Positions 12,086 through 26,744 of a stretch of 64,000 nt of DNA are shown piece by piece; within the stretch, counting starts at the first letter, position 1; every line of letters begins with the position of its first letter. This DNA comes from Eriocheir sinensis. Its lineage: Eukaryota > Arthropoda > Malacostraca > Decapoda > Varunidae. A program made the translations under genes and the position numbers. Under the pieces are notes generated by a model, which saw only the letters and a list, made by a program, of their open reading frames with translations, was not told the origin of the DNA and ran no database searches. The stretch covers positions 8,643,614-8,707,613 of the forward strand of contig NC_066522.1 of NCBI RefSeq assembly GCF_024679095.1, given 5' to 3'.

Positions 12086-12142
<57 letters not shown>
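11907..12142. repeat. (GT)n and (CA)n microsatellites
   Basis: (GT)n at 11907-11947 and (CA)n at about 12067-12142, separated by roughly 120 bp of unique sequence with no gene. Confidence 0.93.
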
Positions 12143-12147
<5 letters not shown>

Positions 12148-12277
12148 TCATCCACTATTCTCATATATGCTATTACGTCATTAAATGATTCATTAGTCAT
12201 TGGAAAATCACTTTGATCGTGACATATTAAATTATCTCCAAAGAGGAAATACTTTAATCCGCGGAACATTGCTACGT

Positions 12278-12278
12278 T

Positions 12279-12323
<45 letters not shown>

Positions 12324-12697
12324 TGTGTCTAAAGCTTTCCGTATTGCGTTATAGATAAACCCTAAGCCAACCAATTAATCAATCAGTCAATTAAAAAAAA
12401 AAGAAAAAGGTGCATCTGACACTTGGCTACCGGTTGTAATTTTACTTTATTTAGATTTACAGCATAATGATAAATAAGTTGTTTTTACGCCACGACAACA
12501 CTGGTCTGATTGGCGACACTGAATTATTTATTGTTGAGGGAAAGTAATTAATTCAGAAGTTTACACGGACACTATTATAATGCCTGCACTTAATAATTAG
12601 TAATACAGTGACCACAGACCTTCATGTGTCATTGGTATTGTTTTTTCTTTACTGGTTCTATAATGGTTAAAATAGCTTCCTTTCTCTCCAGTATAGT

Positions 12698-12744
<47 letters not shown>

Positions 12745-13146
12745 AGTGTCGTATTTATATCACTCCTTCACTACCACCACGACCACCACAACCTCCACCA
12801 CCCTCACTACCACTATCGCTATTACCATCACTACCACCATCACTACCATCATCACCACCATCATCACTACGACCACCAGTGCCATCACCACTACCACTAC
12901 TACTGCCACCATCACCACCATCACCACCACCACTGTGATCAAAATATCCTTACAAGTCATGCGAGGTGCTGATGGGAAAACGATAGAAAATAATATAACT
13001 GAGGAAGGAGAGGAAGAGGAGGAGGAGAAGGGAGAGAAGAAGTAGGAGGAGGAGGAGGAGGAGGAGGAAGAGGAAAACAAGAGAATGGAAAACAGTGTCG
13101 AGGAAAATATAGTTACTTAAAGGGAAAATACAGAGATTGAAAAGAA

Positions 13147-13202
<56 letters not shown>

Positions 13203-13320
13203 TGGCAAGGACGGTGACATAAATAATCTTCTTCAATCCTCCATCATCATTTTTCCTCCTCCTCCTCCTCCTGCTCCTCCTCCTTCTCTTTTTCCTCCTC
13301 CTCATGCCCCACAGGTGATG
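12278..13320. repeat. Mixed simple-repeat block
   Basis: (GA)n 12280-12320, (CT)n 12702-12742, imperfect (ACC/ATC)n 12763-12940, (GAG)n 13010-13075, (CA)n 13148-13200 and (CCT)n 13255-13300. Open frames here are low-complexity only. Confidence 0.9.
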
Positions 13321-13699
13321 GTAATTTTAGCTTTTAATCCATTCCTTTCCTTCCCCAAAGAATCTTTCATCACCTTCCCTTCCTTTCACATTGCCTTGCT
13401 CCCTCTTTTCCCTCTTCCCTTTTCCTTTCTTACGCTTCCCTGTTTTCTTATTTTTCTCTGTAAGTAAATAAGAACACACAAAAAGGGATCTATTATAAGC
13501 CAGACGTCGGACACGGGGTAGTTCTTGTAATCCTGTATGTACCTCTTCTCTATATTTATTATTTTTTGATCTTTATTTTTTCTGACCTATTCCTGTAATT
13601 ATTTATCGTCTCGACACTCATCAGTACGTCTTCTGCCAATTAATCTCTCCCTTCCTTTCTTTAGCTTCCCCTCCTTCAATCCACTTTCTCTCTCGCCTT

Positions 13700-15105
13700 T
13701 CCTCGAAGAACACGATAATATGTTTCCCTAACCTCTTGCTGTCACATTTACCCTTCTGCTTACTGCCTCCTCCTTCCTTTCTAATACTTCCCTATCTTTT
13801 TCTCGTACTCTTCCTTCTCCTCCTTCTTCTTTTTTTCTTCTTCTTCTTCTCCTTCTTCTTTTTAATCCTCCTCCTCCTCCTTTTGTCGTTGTCGTCGTTG
13901 TTGTTGTTGTTGTTTTCTTCTTTTTCTCTTCTTCTTTTTTCTTCTTCCATTTCTTCATCCTTCCCCAACATCTCCATTCTTTTTTTCCTCATTATCCTCC
14001 CTATTGTCACCCCTTTACTCTCTCCTCCCTATATCTTCCCTTATCTCGCTTAACCCTCTCTCTCTCCCTCGCTTATATATCCCTCCTCTCCCCCCATCTC
14101 CTCTTCCTCCCTTTTATCCCTCCTCTCCTCCCGTCTCTTCTTCCTCACCTTTATACCTCCTCTCCTTCTGTCATCTCTTCCTTTACTTTATCCCTCCTTT
14201 CCTTCTGGTTCCTCCGTCACCTTTTCCTCTCCGTTGTCTCTCCTCTCTTTCCTCCTTTTCTTCTTCTCCTTTATCCCTCCTGTCTCCTTTTCCTCCTCTT
14301 TGCAACTCCTCTCCTTTTGCACCGTCTTACTCCCCTTATCTCCCTTTCCTCCAACCTCCTCTCTTTCTGCCTAGTCTTCCTCTCCTAATCTCCCTCTCCT
14401 CCCCCCTCCCAAATCCTGCCCCCTTATCTCAGCGTCCTTCCTCGTGGGGCGGCATCAGAAGCGGCAACACTCAGCTCCGGCATGCCTCAGGCCCATTAGG
14501 TCAGAACTGCATGTAATGTCTCCGCCTTCAATTGGGTTACGCAGTCTCCCCTTGCACCTCCTCCTCCTCCTTCTCCTTCCCTTCCTCTTCCCCCTCCTCC
14601 TCTTCGTCGTCGTCATCGTCTTCCTCCTCCGTGGACTTCTCCTTGAACTCCTGCTGTGACTTGCCCTCTTCCTTCCGGCTTCTCTGCCTGTGTCCTACTT
14701 CCTCCTCTGCCTTTCACTCCTCTTCTTTCTCTTCTCTTCCTCTTCATGTCACATCTCCCTTTTTCTTCTTATTATTTTTGTTCTTGTTCTTGTTTTTCAA
14801 TTAAATTCTTGTCCTTTTAAAATTTTCAATATCATCTATTTTTCTTCTAGATTAACTTTTCTTTTTCTTCGTTTTTCCTTCTCCTCCTCCTCCTCCTCCT
14901 CTTCCTATAGTGCTCCTCGTCCAATTTCTCCAATGCCTCCTACTCTTTCACTTCTTCCTCCTCCTCCTTGCTCTTATTATTTTTTCTTGTTATTGTTCTT
15001 CTTTTTTCATTTTAATTTATTTTCTTTCTCAACCACCACCACCACCACTTCTTCCTCCTCCTCCTCCTTCTCCTCCTCCTCCTCCTCCTCCTCCTCCTCC
15101 TCCTC
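13700..15105. repeat. Kilobase pyrimidine tract ending in (TCC)n
   Basis: Almost pure C/T on the plus strand from 13780 to about 14420 and again 14555-15105, with (TCC)n arrays at 14880-14905 and 15055-15105. A unique, more balanced island sits at about 14430-14560. The array ends abruptly at the 5' end of a LINE C copy. Confidence 0.9.
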
Positions 15106-16492
15106 TAAAGTCCTTGAGAAGATTATTAGAGACAAACTTGTCGATTTCCTAGAAGAAAACAATATAATTTCTGGCACGCAGCACGGTTTCCGAAATAAGC
15201 GTTCTTGCTTAACGAATCTACTGGACTTCTTCCAAGGTATATACGATAACTGGGATAATCACATCCCTAGCGATGTCATATACCTGGTCTTCCAGAAAGC
15301 CTTCGACAAAGTGCCACACGAGCGGCTCCTTAAAAAAATAAAGTCAGCAGGTATAGGAAGAAAACTAACTGCATGGATAAGAGATTGGCTCACCAACAGA
15401 AAACAGCGAGTTTTACTCAGCGGCCAGGCTTCTGAGTGGGTACCAGTCACTAGTGGGGTGCCCCAGGGGTCGGTGCTGGGACGCATTCTTTTTATCATAT
15501 ACATCAATGACTTGGAAGCGGGACTGAAATCCTCCCTATCAAAGTCTGCCGACGACACTAAAGTGGACGGAAGGGCCCTCACGACTGCCGACTGTGAGGT
15601 CATCCAAAAGGACCTTGACCAGATCATCCAGTGGTCCGAAAAGTGGCAAATGTCGTTCAACGTTGACAAATACAAAGTCATGCACTTTGGTTCCAGAAAC
15701 AGCGACCATACATTCAACATGCGTGGAAAGCCTCCGCAGGTCGTGCAGGAGGAATCGGATCTTGGAGTCACTATCAGCAGTAACCTAAAACACGCAAAAC
15801 ACTGTAAAAAAGCATATAACAAAGCCAACACTATGCTCGGGTTTATATCAAGAAACTTCGACTGGAAGACGCCGGAAGTAATGTTATTCTTATCTAACTC
15901 AATGGTAAGACTTCACCTCGAGTATGAGGTACAATTCTGGTCCCCTAATTATAGAAAAGACATTGAATTATTAGAAAGAATCCAGCGACGCGCTTCAAAG
16001 ATGATTTCACCCTTGAGAGCCCTGCCGTATGAAGAACGACTCAGGCGACTTAACCTCTTCACGCTGGAAAAGAGACGCCTACGGGGGGATATGATTCAGG
16101 TCTTCAAGTACCTAAGGAACTTCAGTAACGTCGAACACTCCAAGCTCTTTGAGCTACAGACCAACTCAAGTACTAGAAACAACGGCCTGCCCATTCACGC
16201 GAAGCGATGCAACACAGACATTGGTAGAAGTTTCTTCTCTAACCGAGTCATACGCCATTGGAACGACCTCCCTGCTGAAGTAGTAAGTGCAGAAACCATC
16301 AACTCCTTCAAAAAATCGCATCGACCGTCACTTCGTGACAAACAGGTGTAAACTGAAAATACGCACCGAAATGCCTTGAACTGCTCTGCAGGCACCCAGC
16401 GACTGTCAGGCAGATCACAGCTCTACAGCAGGCAAGCTTGTAATGAGCCAATAGGCTTTCTGTTGCCTGTCATTCCATGTTTCTATGTTTCC
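15106..16492 (+). mobile_element. CR1-like LINE family C, copy 1 (5'-truncated RT)
   Basis: From 15106 the plus frame to 16351 encodes the RT and C-terminal part of a CR1-like non-LTR retrotransposon, without a start codon of its own. Visible motifs: HGFRNKRSCLTNLL, QKAFDKVPHERLLKKI, TSGVPQGSVLG, and SADDTK where active elements have FADDTK, so a catalytic-loop aromatic residue is lost. The C-terminal ERIQRRASKM, YEERLRRLNLFTLEKRRLRG and HWNDLPAEV blocks are intact. The 3' UTR ends in an octamer-like repeat (ATGTTTCTATGTTTCC) that runs straight into (TCC)n, not poly(A). (TCC)n also lies at its 5' edge. Frame intact over RT but truncated and mutated, so presumably inactive. Confidence 0.92.
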
Positions 16493-16600
16493 TCCTCCTA
16501 CTCCTCCTCCTCGTCCTCCTCCTTCTCGTCGTCCTCCTCCTCCTCTTCCAACTCCTCTTCCCCCTCCTCCGACTCCTCCTCATCCTCTTCCTGGTTGATC
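16490..16600. repeat. (TCC)n-rich tract, 3' flank of LINE C copy 1
   Basis: Imperfect (TCC)n directly after the LINE 3' octamers, matching the (TCC)n at its 5' side. Confidence 0.9.
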
Positions 16601-16643
16601 TCCACTCCTCAGGGACGTTCGTGTTGCCTTGTGAGGAAAGGGT

Positions 16644-16991
<348 letters not shown>

Positions 16992-17039
16992 TGTGGTCTG
17001 TCTTAAACCTAAGTGATTTTACATTAATCAGAAGACTCA

Positions 17040-17464
17040 AGTTGCATTTCTTACCTATTTATTAAGTTGAAGGAAGTGACGGTCGAGCTTATTTTTGAAG
17101 GAGTCAATCGTGTTACACTGGACCACTGACGGGGATATTACATCTTTATTCTTGATTTCGTATTCGAACTTTATTCCTCGTTCCAACTTGAAGGACCATC
17201 TCCTATCATCCCGACGAAGCTGAAATTTTTGTGCAAATCTTGGAGGCTTTGCCTGAATCTTTGTGTCGTCTGCAAATTTACTAATGCGGTTATTGAGTCC
17301 AACATCCACGTCGTTGATGTAAATAATGAAGAGCACTGGGAGTGACAGGCGCCCACTCTGAGTTAAATCCGTCGATCACTCTCTTTTTGTGTCTGTTGCT
17401 CAACCAATTCGCGATCCATTGGTTTACTTGACCGTCAATACCTATTTACTTTCATTTGTAAGGT

Positions 17465-17465
<1 letters not shown>
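17040..17465 (-). mobile_element. CR1-like LINE remnant (internally deleted)
   Basis: On the minus strand a segment resembling NRHKKRVIDGFNSEWAPVT runs, without the expected VPQG block, into LFIIYINDV and KFADDTK, then shortly into the C-terminal tail (TIDSFKNKLDRHF). The order matches CR1-like RT with internal deletions. Unlike the four family C copies it is bordered by (GA)n and unique sequence, so it may belong to another subfamily. Confidence 0.75.

Positions 17466-17471
<6 letters not shown>

Positions 17472-17546
<75 letters not shown>
17472..17546. repeat. (GA)n microsatellite
   Basis: Uninterrupted (GA)n of about 75 bp at the 5' side of the LINE remnant. Confidence 0.97.
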
Positions 17547-17549
<3 letters not shown>

Positions 17550-17607
17550 AAATAATCATAATAGCTATTTCTAATTTGTACGAGTAGCATTTCAATCTTA
17601 TATATTT

Positions 17608-17610
<3 letters not shown>

Positions 17611-17676
<66 letters not shown>

Positions 17677-17760
17677 TTCTCCAGGAAATGGACTCTCTCT
17701 CTTCTTTCTTTCTTTCTTTCTTTACTACTACTACTACTACTACCACACTTCTCAGTCTTT
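17611..17760. repeat. (CA)n, (CTTT)n and (CTA)n microsatellites
   Basis: (CA)n to 17674, then (CTTT)n near 17700-17722 and (CTA)n near 17724-17742. Confidence 0.93.
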
Positions 17761-17779
17761 CTGTTTCCAGGGTCCTGCC

Positions 17780-20700
17780 TATCCCATGCTGAGCTGACAA
17801 GGCATTGGGATGTATGATGGCGGCTGGATCCTGTTGTTTTCTGCCATCATCTTCTCAGCTTTATATGCATGTTTCTTTTACCAACGGCCCCTAGCACGGA
17901 GCAGACTTTAAGTGGTCGGGGGTGCAAATAATGTCTTCGCTTCTGTTGTTGTTTTGTTTTTAAATGAGTTTTCTTTTACTGTTGTTATCTTTTTACGTCT
18001 TTGTTGTTGCTGACAAGATTTTTCAATCATTTTATTTGTTTTTATTTATTCTGCTGGCCGGTGATATTGCAAATAATCCTGGCCCATGCCGACAACCTGC
18101 TAAAAGTTGCCGTGTCCATTACTATAACATTCGTGGGCTTTATAAGAATTTGAAGGATCTTACAATGGGTGCTGTCAACCATGACATTGTTTTCTGTGCA
18201 GAAACTCTTGTTTCAACCATTAGAGATATTTCAAAGCTTCTTATTCCTAATTTTAATAGACCTGTTCTAATTAGATGGGATTCCTGTCCTCGTGCTCGTG
18301 GCATGAGTTTGTATATTAGATCTGGTTACAGTGCACAACACTTAACTAAATTTGTATGTCACTGCCTTGAGATGCAGCTTGTCAAAGTCTCTAGCAAATA
18401 CAATAATCATTATATTTTCAGCCAATATAGGAATCCAGATGCTAATAATGACTAGTATGATTGCCTTTTAACCGCTATGGCTTCAATACAGTCAGTTGAT
18501 GTCAAAGCATCTTTTATACTTGTTCGAGACGAATGGCCATCACCAAGAATGGTCGGGTTCTGTATCTTCAACCAATAGTAATGGTCCTGCTGCTCTGGAT
18601 TTCTCTAATCTGTCTGGTTGTGAGCAGCTGATTCATGGACCTACACACAGTTCTGGTAACTACCTGGATTTGGCTTTAACTGACATTCCTGGTGTTGTAG
18701 TGGCTTCTGTCCTTGCTCCCATAGGTACTTCTGACCATAATGCCATTCACTGTAAGATCTGTTTAGACTTCACTGTTCCTGATTTCATCATTTCCCGTCA
18801 GGTCTATCTTAAATCTAGAGCCAATTGGGACAATGTTTGTTCTGCAATTGATAATATTCAGTGGCATACTATTTTACGATCCAATGACCCAGTCTCTGCT
18901 CTTAATACTTGTATATTATATATTTTACGCAGAAGACTTCCATCTAAGATAATAAAATCTCGTATGAGAGATAAAGCCTGGTTTAATGATGACTGTAAGC
19001 GGGCCTATGACGATAAACAGGCTGCTTATCACCTATGGAGACAGAACCGATGCCAGTTGCTATGGGATAATCATGTTGCTCTTAAAGCTGATGCTCAGAG
19101 AATCTATAATGCAGCTGTAGCTGCTTATGATTCTTATATACAGGAGGTTCTTGCAGGAACTACTCAACCACACAAATGGTGGGCTTCTCTTAAATCCTCC
19201 TTGTTTGGTGTCGATTCTAGCATGCCTCCATTACGCGAGTCTGATGGTTCAATGTCCTTTGATCCTTTAAGAAAGGCTAATTTACTTTGATATTTTTATT
19301 AACAAACAGTGTGATGATGAATTATCCCTACCTTTGACTTGTTTCCCCTTTCCAAAACTTAGCTCAGTTGCATTTAGATCCAGTGAATTGAAAAAGTACC
19401 TTCTAGATCTTGATATATATGGTGGGACGGACCCAGATGTTTTTTTTCCTCTATTCTTTAAGAAGACTGCTACGTTCTTAGCAGTTTACAGTATTTAGGT
19501 TACTGCTGAAGTCTGGTAGTTTTCCTTCTTGTTGGCGCAAGGCCAACATCACCCCCATCCCGAAGGGAGCCTCAGCTTCAACTTTTCCTACTGAGTACCG
19601 CCCAATTTCTATTACTCCTATCCTCTCTAAGATCTTTGAGAGGCTTTTAGCTGAACGGCTTTCCATATTCTGTGATAAATTCAATCAGTTACCTGATTCT
19701 CAGTTCGGATTCCGTAAGGGTTCGGGAACATGTGACGCTCCCTTGACTCTGTCTCATGGCCTGCAGTCTTCTTTGGATCGTGGGCATGAGTCTCGAGTTG
19801 TTGCTATTGATTTTAGTTCTGCATTTGATGTTGTGAATCATAGTGCTCTAATTTATAAACTACAACTCCTTGGTATTGGTGGAAGTCTTCTCAGTATTTT
19901 AAAAGAATTTTTAACTAATCTTGTGTGGTTGTTGATGGTGCTGCTCTGCTCCTCTGCCTGTTGTTTCTGGTGTTCCTCTGGGCAGTGTCCTTGGACCTTT
20001 ATTTTTTAACATTTTTATTCCTGACTTGGGCATTAACCTCGAAAATGAGCTTATTTCATATGCTGATGATACAACTCTATACTCCTCTGTGCACTCTCCT
20101 AGCAACAGAGGTGAAGTTGCTGCATGCAAAATGATCACCGCTTGGTGTCAACTTTGGGGCATGAAGCTTAATGCCAATAAAACGCATTCCATTATCATCA
20201 GTAGATCCCGTACCTTGAATCCACCTCATCCTTGTTTGCATATTTTTGTTGAACAGATTAAGGATGTTTAGAGTATTCGTTTGTTGGGAGTCACTCTTGA
20301 TTCTAGAGATTTGAGAAGCACATCCGCTCCATGTCTTCCACTATTGCCAGAAGACAGGTTACTTCGTAAGTGCTTCAAAATATTTGCTTGTGACTCAACT
20401 GTAATCAAATCTTTTATGCATTCATTTTGCCTCACTTTGAGTATTGTGCTCCTGTTTGGATGTCTGCTGCCAATTGCCATTTAAAGCTACTTGACAGAGT
20501 TATGAATTCAACTAAATTTATTTCTCCGGCACTTGTTCGTGATCTTGATCATCGGCGTCAAGTTGGTGCCCTTAGCATTTTATTTAAAGTTATTAAGAAT
20601 AATCGGCATCCCTTACGCAATGCTTTGCCTGATCCTTTTACTCCTGCCCGGGTCACGAGGTTTGCTCTTAGTCAAAACGATCTTGTTTTTAATCCTATTA

Positions 20701-20985
20701 ATTTTTGTACGACACAATTCTCACGATGTTTTCTTGCGTCGTTGACAAGTTTATGGAATCAGATACCCAATGAGATTGTCCTTTCTGCAGACATTTCTAC
20801 ATTTAAGTCTCGTGTGAATGTCTTTTGGAAACAGTATTTTTTTTCCTCCTTTTGGCTTTGACTGGCCAGTTTCTTAACTATTCCTTGCCTTTGCTTTTCT
20901 CCAGTATCATTTGGTATTTTCTGTGGTTCAACTTGTTGTATCTGCACCCTGAAGGGAGGCTTTGGTAGCTTATCATAATAACAAG
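17780..20985 (+). mobile_element. LINE family A (CR1/L2-like), near full-length ORF2, degraded
   Basis: Non-LTR retrotransposon on the plus strand. The first frame (17964-18455) has a hydrophobic lead and a 2A-like GDIANNPGP at about residues 33-41, then an AP-endonuclease-type start (YYNIRGL). The frame breaks at 18455 and resumes at 18496-19290 with endonuclease blocks (FSNLSGCEQLIHGPTHSSGN, APIGTSDHNA). RT follows in several frames: FGFRKGSGTCD near 19700, AIDFSSAFDVVNHSA near 19820, VLGPL near 19990 and an intact YADDTTLY near 20058. The C-terminal part includes LPHFEYCAPVW and SLWNQIPNEIV and stops at 20859. Frameshifts and stops make it inactive. The 3' UTR of about 125 bp runs into a long (TAA)n. 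The left boundary is approximate. Confidence 0.88.
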
Positions 20986-21445
<460 letters not shown>

Positions 21446-21601
21446 AATAAACTAAAAAAATACTGATAATAAACATGAAGATCACACATACAAATAAGTT
21501 TCAATAATGCATGTGCTTCAGCGACTAATTGTTTTGCAGGGGACAGCTTTCCATTTGGTGTTCTCGTGTTTAATTATAGTTTTGCATTAATTATTGGGAG
21601 G

Positions 21602-21606
<5 letters not shown>

Positions 21607-21645
<39 letters not shown>
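21607..21645. repeat. (GA)n microsatellite
   Basis: Short pure (GA)n in otherwise unique sequence. Confidence 0.95.
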
Positions 21646-21647
<2 letters not shown>

Positions 21648-21739
21648 AAAGTTACCTGCAATAGACAGAATAGAGAATAGACAGAGGCCATAGACAGATA
21701 GAGAACCAAGATAGATGAAAAGATGTAAAAAACGAAATA

Positions 21740-21965
21740 ATGGTGCTAATGTGAATCAAAGTGAACAGCGCCAGACCATTATAATTAAAGTGCCCGCCGA
21801 GACCCTCCCTATTAATGGCGCATAATTATGGCCCGGGGCTAATTATAATTTCACAGCCATTTCGTGCGATTTGACGGAGCACCTTCCCGCCTACCGGCCC
21901 CAGATAATAAATGGCGATATTCATTATTGCGATCATCCGTCCTGTATGAGCTGTTTTAATGTCGA
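21740..21965. promoter_or_regulatory. Candidate enhancer-like island rich in TAAT cores
   Basis: A unique, balanced-composition island in a repeat-dominated intron. It has many homeodomain-type cores: TTATAATTAAAG, CTATTAATGGCG, CATAATTATGG and CTAATTATAATT within about 80 bp, plus GCCCGGGGC. It has no open frame of note. A regulatory role is inference from motif density alone. Confidence 0.3.
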
Positions 21966-22029
21966 TATCAGTATTATTACTAATTTATTTCTTCTATTTT
22001 TCTTCTCCATCTTCTTTTCCTTAACTCCT

Positions 22030-22048
22030 CCTCCTCCTTCTCTTACTT

Positions 22049-22080
<32 letters not shown>

Positions 22081-22130
22081 GCTACTACTACTTTTACGAC
22101 TACGGCTAATAAACTGCTACTAATACTGCT
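22030..22130. repeat. (CTA)n-rich tract
   Basis: (CTCCTC) then (CTA)n to about 22093, degrading afterwards. Confidence 0.85.
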
Positions 22131-22477
22131 ACTTCATACTTTACCTTCCTGTCACGTAATTAGTCACACCGTACACCTGCCGCGCCATCCGCCCCTAGTG
22201 TATATTCCCCCCTGTGTCATGTCGTCATGTTACCTGTATTACTAATAAGCTAAAATATGACTTTATTTATCGGTCTGTCTAGCTTCCATGTAGCGTTTGA
22301 ATTATTAGATTTGGTATGCTCATGTTTTCCTGCTTGTCCACCTGTCTGTCTGTCTGGATAATTTCCCTCAAGTGGGTAATTTATATCATTCAGATGTGGG
22401 TGAGGACGGATTGCTTGATCAGGGCTCCGAATCAACATCCAGACGAACTCAGAACTAAGCTACATTATATCTAAACC

Positions 22478-22560
22478 ATTTTTTTTTCCAGGGCGGGAGG
22501 CAGCTCAAGGGACAAAGAAAATGAAAAAGGGAGGAGGAAATAAAAATGTCCGCTGCCGCT
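22478..22560 (-). mobile_element. LINE family B 3'-end fragment
   Basis: A T-run (the complement of the poly(A) tail) followed by GGGAGGCAGCTCAAGGGACA, the signature of the 3' terminus of LINE B on the minus strand. Only the tail is preserved. Confidence 0.55.
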
Positions 22561-23040
22561 GCTCCTTGTAAATTGTTGATAGAGTCGCGGAAAGAGAGTT
22601 TAAATTAGATGGAGAGGTATCTTGGCATGTAATAAATCTTCAAAAAGGGTACTATAAAACTCAGGCTTGCCCCATTGGAACTCAAAAAAAGTCGGATACC
22701 ATGAAACTTAAGCTTTGCCCCACTGGAACTCAGAATTAGACAAAGAAAAACGAATGAAAACAAAGTAACGATTCTTGAAAAGTCTGAGTTGGCTCCATTG
22801 TCTACGGCGGCCACACGCACCACCCTTGAAGCTGCCGCTGCTATCACCATCACTCGCGTCACGGCCTGGAGTGTATTCTTAAGTAACCGTTATCTATTTC
22901 ATATCAACATAACGTAAAGTGCAGTATTTACACTTCATGAGGTGGGGCGGGCATCACATACTCGACGACCACGGAAAATGGGAAACGAGCTGCGAGAGGT
23001 TGGTCAGCGCTGGTCTGTCTCGCAGGATATCTATCGGCGT
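22560..23040. other. Unique stretch without a visible gene
   Basis: No recognisable protein or repeat. Two related CCCCA(T/C)TGGAACTCA segments near 22670 and 22720 suggest a small local duplication. Confidence 0.5.
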
Positions 23041-23149
23041 GTGGCGGGAGTAAAGCATTGTGGAAAATAAGAAAGGAAAAAGATGAAAAGAAGAGTGGCT
23101 GCGTGCTTTCTCAAAACTCTGACATGTTTGTAAGGGACGGTATGAAAGC

Positions 23150-23410
23150 GAGAAAATGTGGGGAAGAGAAGGATGGGAGAGACGGAGAGAGAGAGGGAGA
23201 GGAGGGAGAGAGTTTGGGAGGGAGCGGGAAAGAGAAGGAAAAAGAGGAAGAAGAAATAAACAAAGGAATGAAGGTAGAGGAGAAGAGAAGAAAGGAGGAG
23301 GAGGAGGAGGAGTAAAAGGAGAAAGAGGAGGAGGAGGAATGGGTGGAGGAGGAGGAGTGGGTGGAGGAGGAGTGGGTGGAGGAGGAGAAAGATGAAGTAG
23401 AGGAGGACAT
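23150..23410. repeat. Purine-rich (GGA)n-type tract
   Basis: Imperfect (GAGGAG)n and GTGGGTGGAGGAGGA repeats. Open frames are low complexity. Confidence 0.85.
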
Positions 23411-23644
23411 GTGTCAAGAGGTTAAGTATGAGGAAGATACGTGTACATAGTGTGTTACTCCGCTGCCTTCCTTCCTCCCTTACTTCCTTCCTCCTGCTAT
23501 ACCTTATTTCTTTGCTTTCTCTTTTAATTTCTCTCCCTTGCGCTCTTTCACCTCCCCTCCACGACCTTTCTTGCTGCCTTCCATGCTTCATTCCTCCATC
23601 CTTGCTTTGTTTTTATTTATATTTTTCCTTCTTCCTTTTCTACA

Positions 23645-24195
23645 GTAAAGGAAGCAGCTTCAGGGGAAAGAAAAATGAAAAATCTGCACCTGTAAAAAAG
23701 AGTACAAGCTGGAGTATTCGGAGGAGAGGGTCAAATTCGGTTGAGGTGTCTTGATATTTCCCTCTTGAATGAGTTCAAGTCGTATGCAGGAGGAAATATT
23801 AACGAGAGAAGGCTGCTCTAGAGTTTGACCGCGATTGGGATGAAAGAATAATGATGGTGGTTGAGTGTGTGGATCCTCCCCACCCAACACACTCATGGGA
23901 TTCATATTCCATGCCATGGCTGACAGGCTCTTGAATAGGGCATAGCATCTGGGAAGAGGAAAACTGATGGAAAATGGCAACATTGCGGCGGAATTCAAAT
24001 GGTAGAAGACTCAGTAAGAGAACGATTTTTTTTTTACTTTGCTCTGACCAGAAGGGCTGAGTGTCAGGACCCACCACCCACACACATGGGATGCATACTC
24101 CATGCGAGGGCGGACAAGGCTTTTGTATAAGGGACAGCGTCAGGGAGGGTGAATAAGGGATAACATCTGGGAAGGGGAAAACTGCTGGAGAATGG
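23645..24195 (-). mobile_element. LINE family B 3' copy, degraded
   Basis: On the minus strand this aligns by eye with the 3' part of the 40.6-42.6 kb element. Shared blocks include TCCATGCGAGGGCGGACAAG on the plus strand (the RT C-terminal LVRPRMEY-type segment in reverse), TTCAAGTCGTA, GCAGGAGGAAAT and a tail like AGGAAGCAGCTTCAGGGG. Many substitutions indicate an older copy. Confidence 0.75.
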
Positions 24196-24199
24196 CTGC

Positions 24200-25870
<1,671 letters not shown>

Positions 25871-26598
25871 GGCCGCGGCCACACAGGAAGCGAGAAAGCG
25901 AGCGAGAGCAAGAGCGAGAGCAGCAAGGCGAGTTACTGTGGCCACACGAAAAGCGAGGCGAGGCGAGGGTTGTCATGGCAACGCGACCCGCAGAGCAGTA
26001 TAGCCTAAAAACACTATACATCTCCTTCGCACCCACCCCGTCGGCGCACACGAGGGATGAGGTGAAACGTTTTAATAAATAGTTCCGTGCTTCACTTATC
26101 TGGCGTTTTATGAAAAATCTGTATACACTATCGTATTCAGGAGGCTTTTCTCCATAAGATGGAATTGTTTATTTTAGTACTCATTTCATAGCCGCTGCAA
26201 ATGTTAACTATATGTAAAATGTGTTATAAACATTACGGGGTGATTCTTAAACTTCAACTCGTCACTATTTATTTAGTTTGTTTTATTTAGTTTTCACAAA
26301 CATATTCTAGTTCTGCAATCACTGCTGTGTTTAACGGTGCTAATCAAAATATCTAGTGAATGAGTTGAGTTACGGCAAATAATGTAGAAGCATATCTGTG
26401 ACGTCACTCCTTCTGACCGAGCGATCTCGCGCGAGAATTACCGTCAACTTTTCTCGCTTTCTCGCATACCAGTTCGCTTTCTCGCCATTATCTGGATGCT
26501 CGCTGCCAGTGTGGCCACCTGCATTGCTTATAATGTATTAAAGTTTCTAGCTCTCGCTCTCGCTCGCTTTCTCGCTCCCTGGGTGCATGGCAGCGGCC
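25871..26598. mobile_element. MITE-like element with terminal inverted repeats, about 728 bp
   Basis: The left end GGCCGCGGCCACAC...GCGAGAAAGCGAGCGAGAGC is matched by the reverse complement of the right end (GGCCGCTGCCATGC...GCGAGAAAGCGAGCGAGAGC). Subterminal GTGGCCACAC and GCGAG repeats occur inward of both ends. The interior is A/T-rich and non-coding, as expected for a non-autonomous DNA transposon. Flanks are pyrimidine-rich and no unambiguous target-site duplication could be defined, so the superfamily is not assigned. Confidence 0.8.
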
Positions 26599-26744
26599 TT
26601 ACTTTCTAATCTAATTTTTCTTTCTTTCCCTTTCATCTCCCTATCCTCATCTTTCTCCTTCTTTCTTCTTCCTCCTCCTCCTCTTCTTTTTTTTTTTCTT
26701 CTTCTTCTTCTTCTTCTTTTCCTTCTTTCTTCTCCAAACTGAGG

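Noticed and set aside
14690..16351. A 553-codon protein
   Set aside because: The first 140 or so residues are translated pyrimidine repeats; only from about 15106 does the sequence resemble a protein, and that part is a truncated LINE RT.
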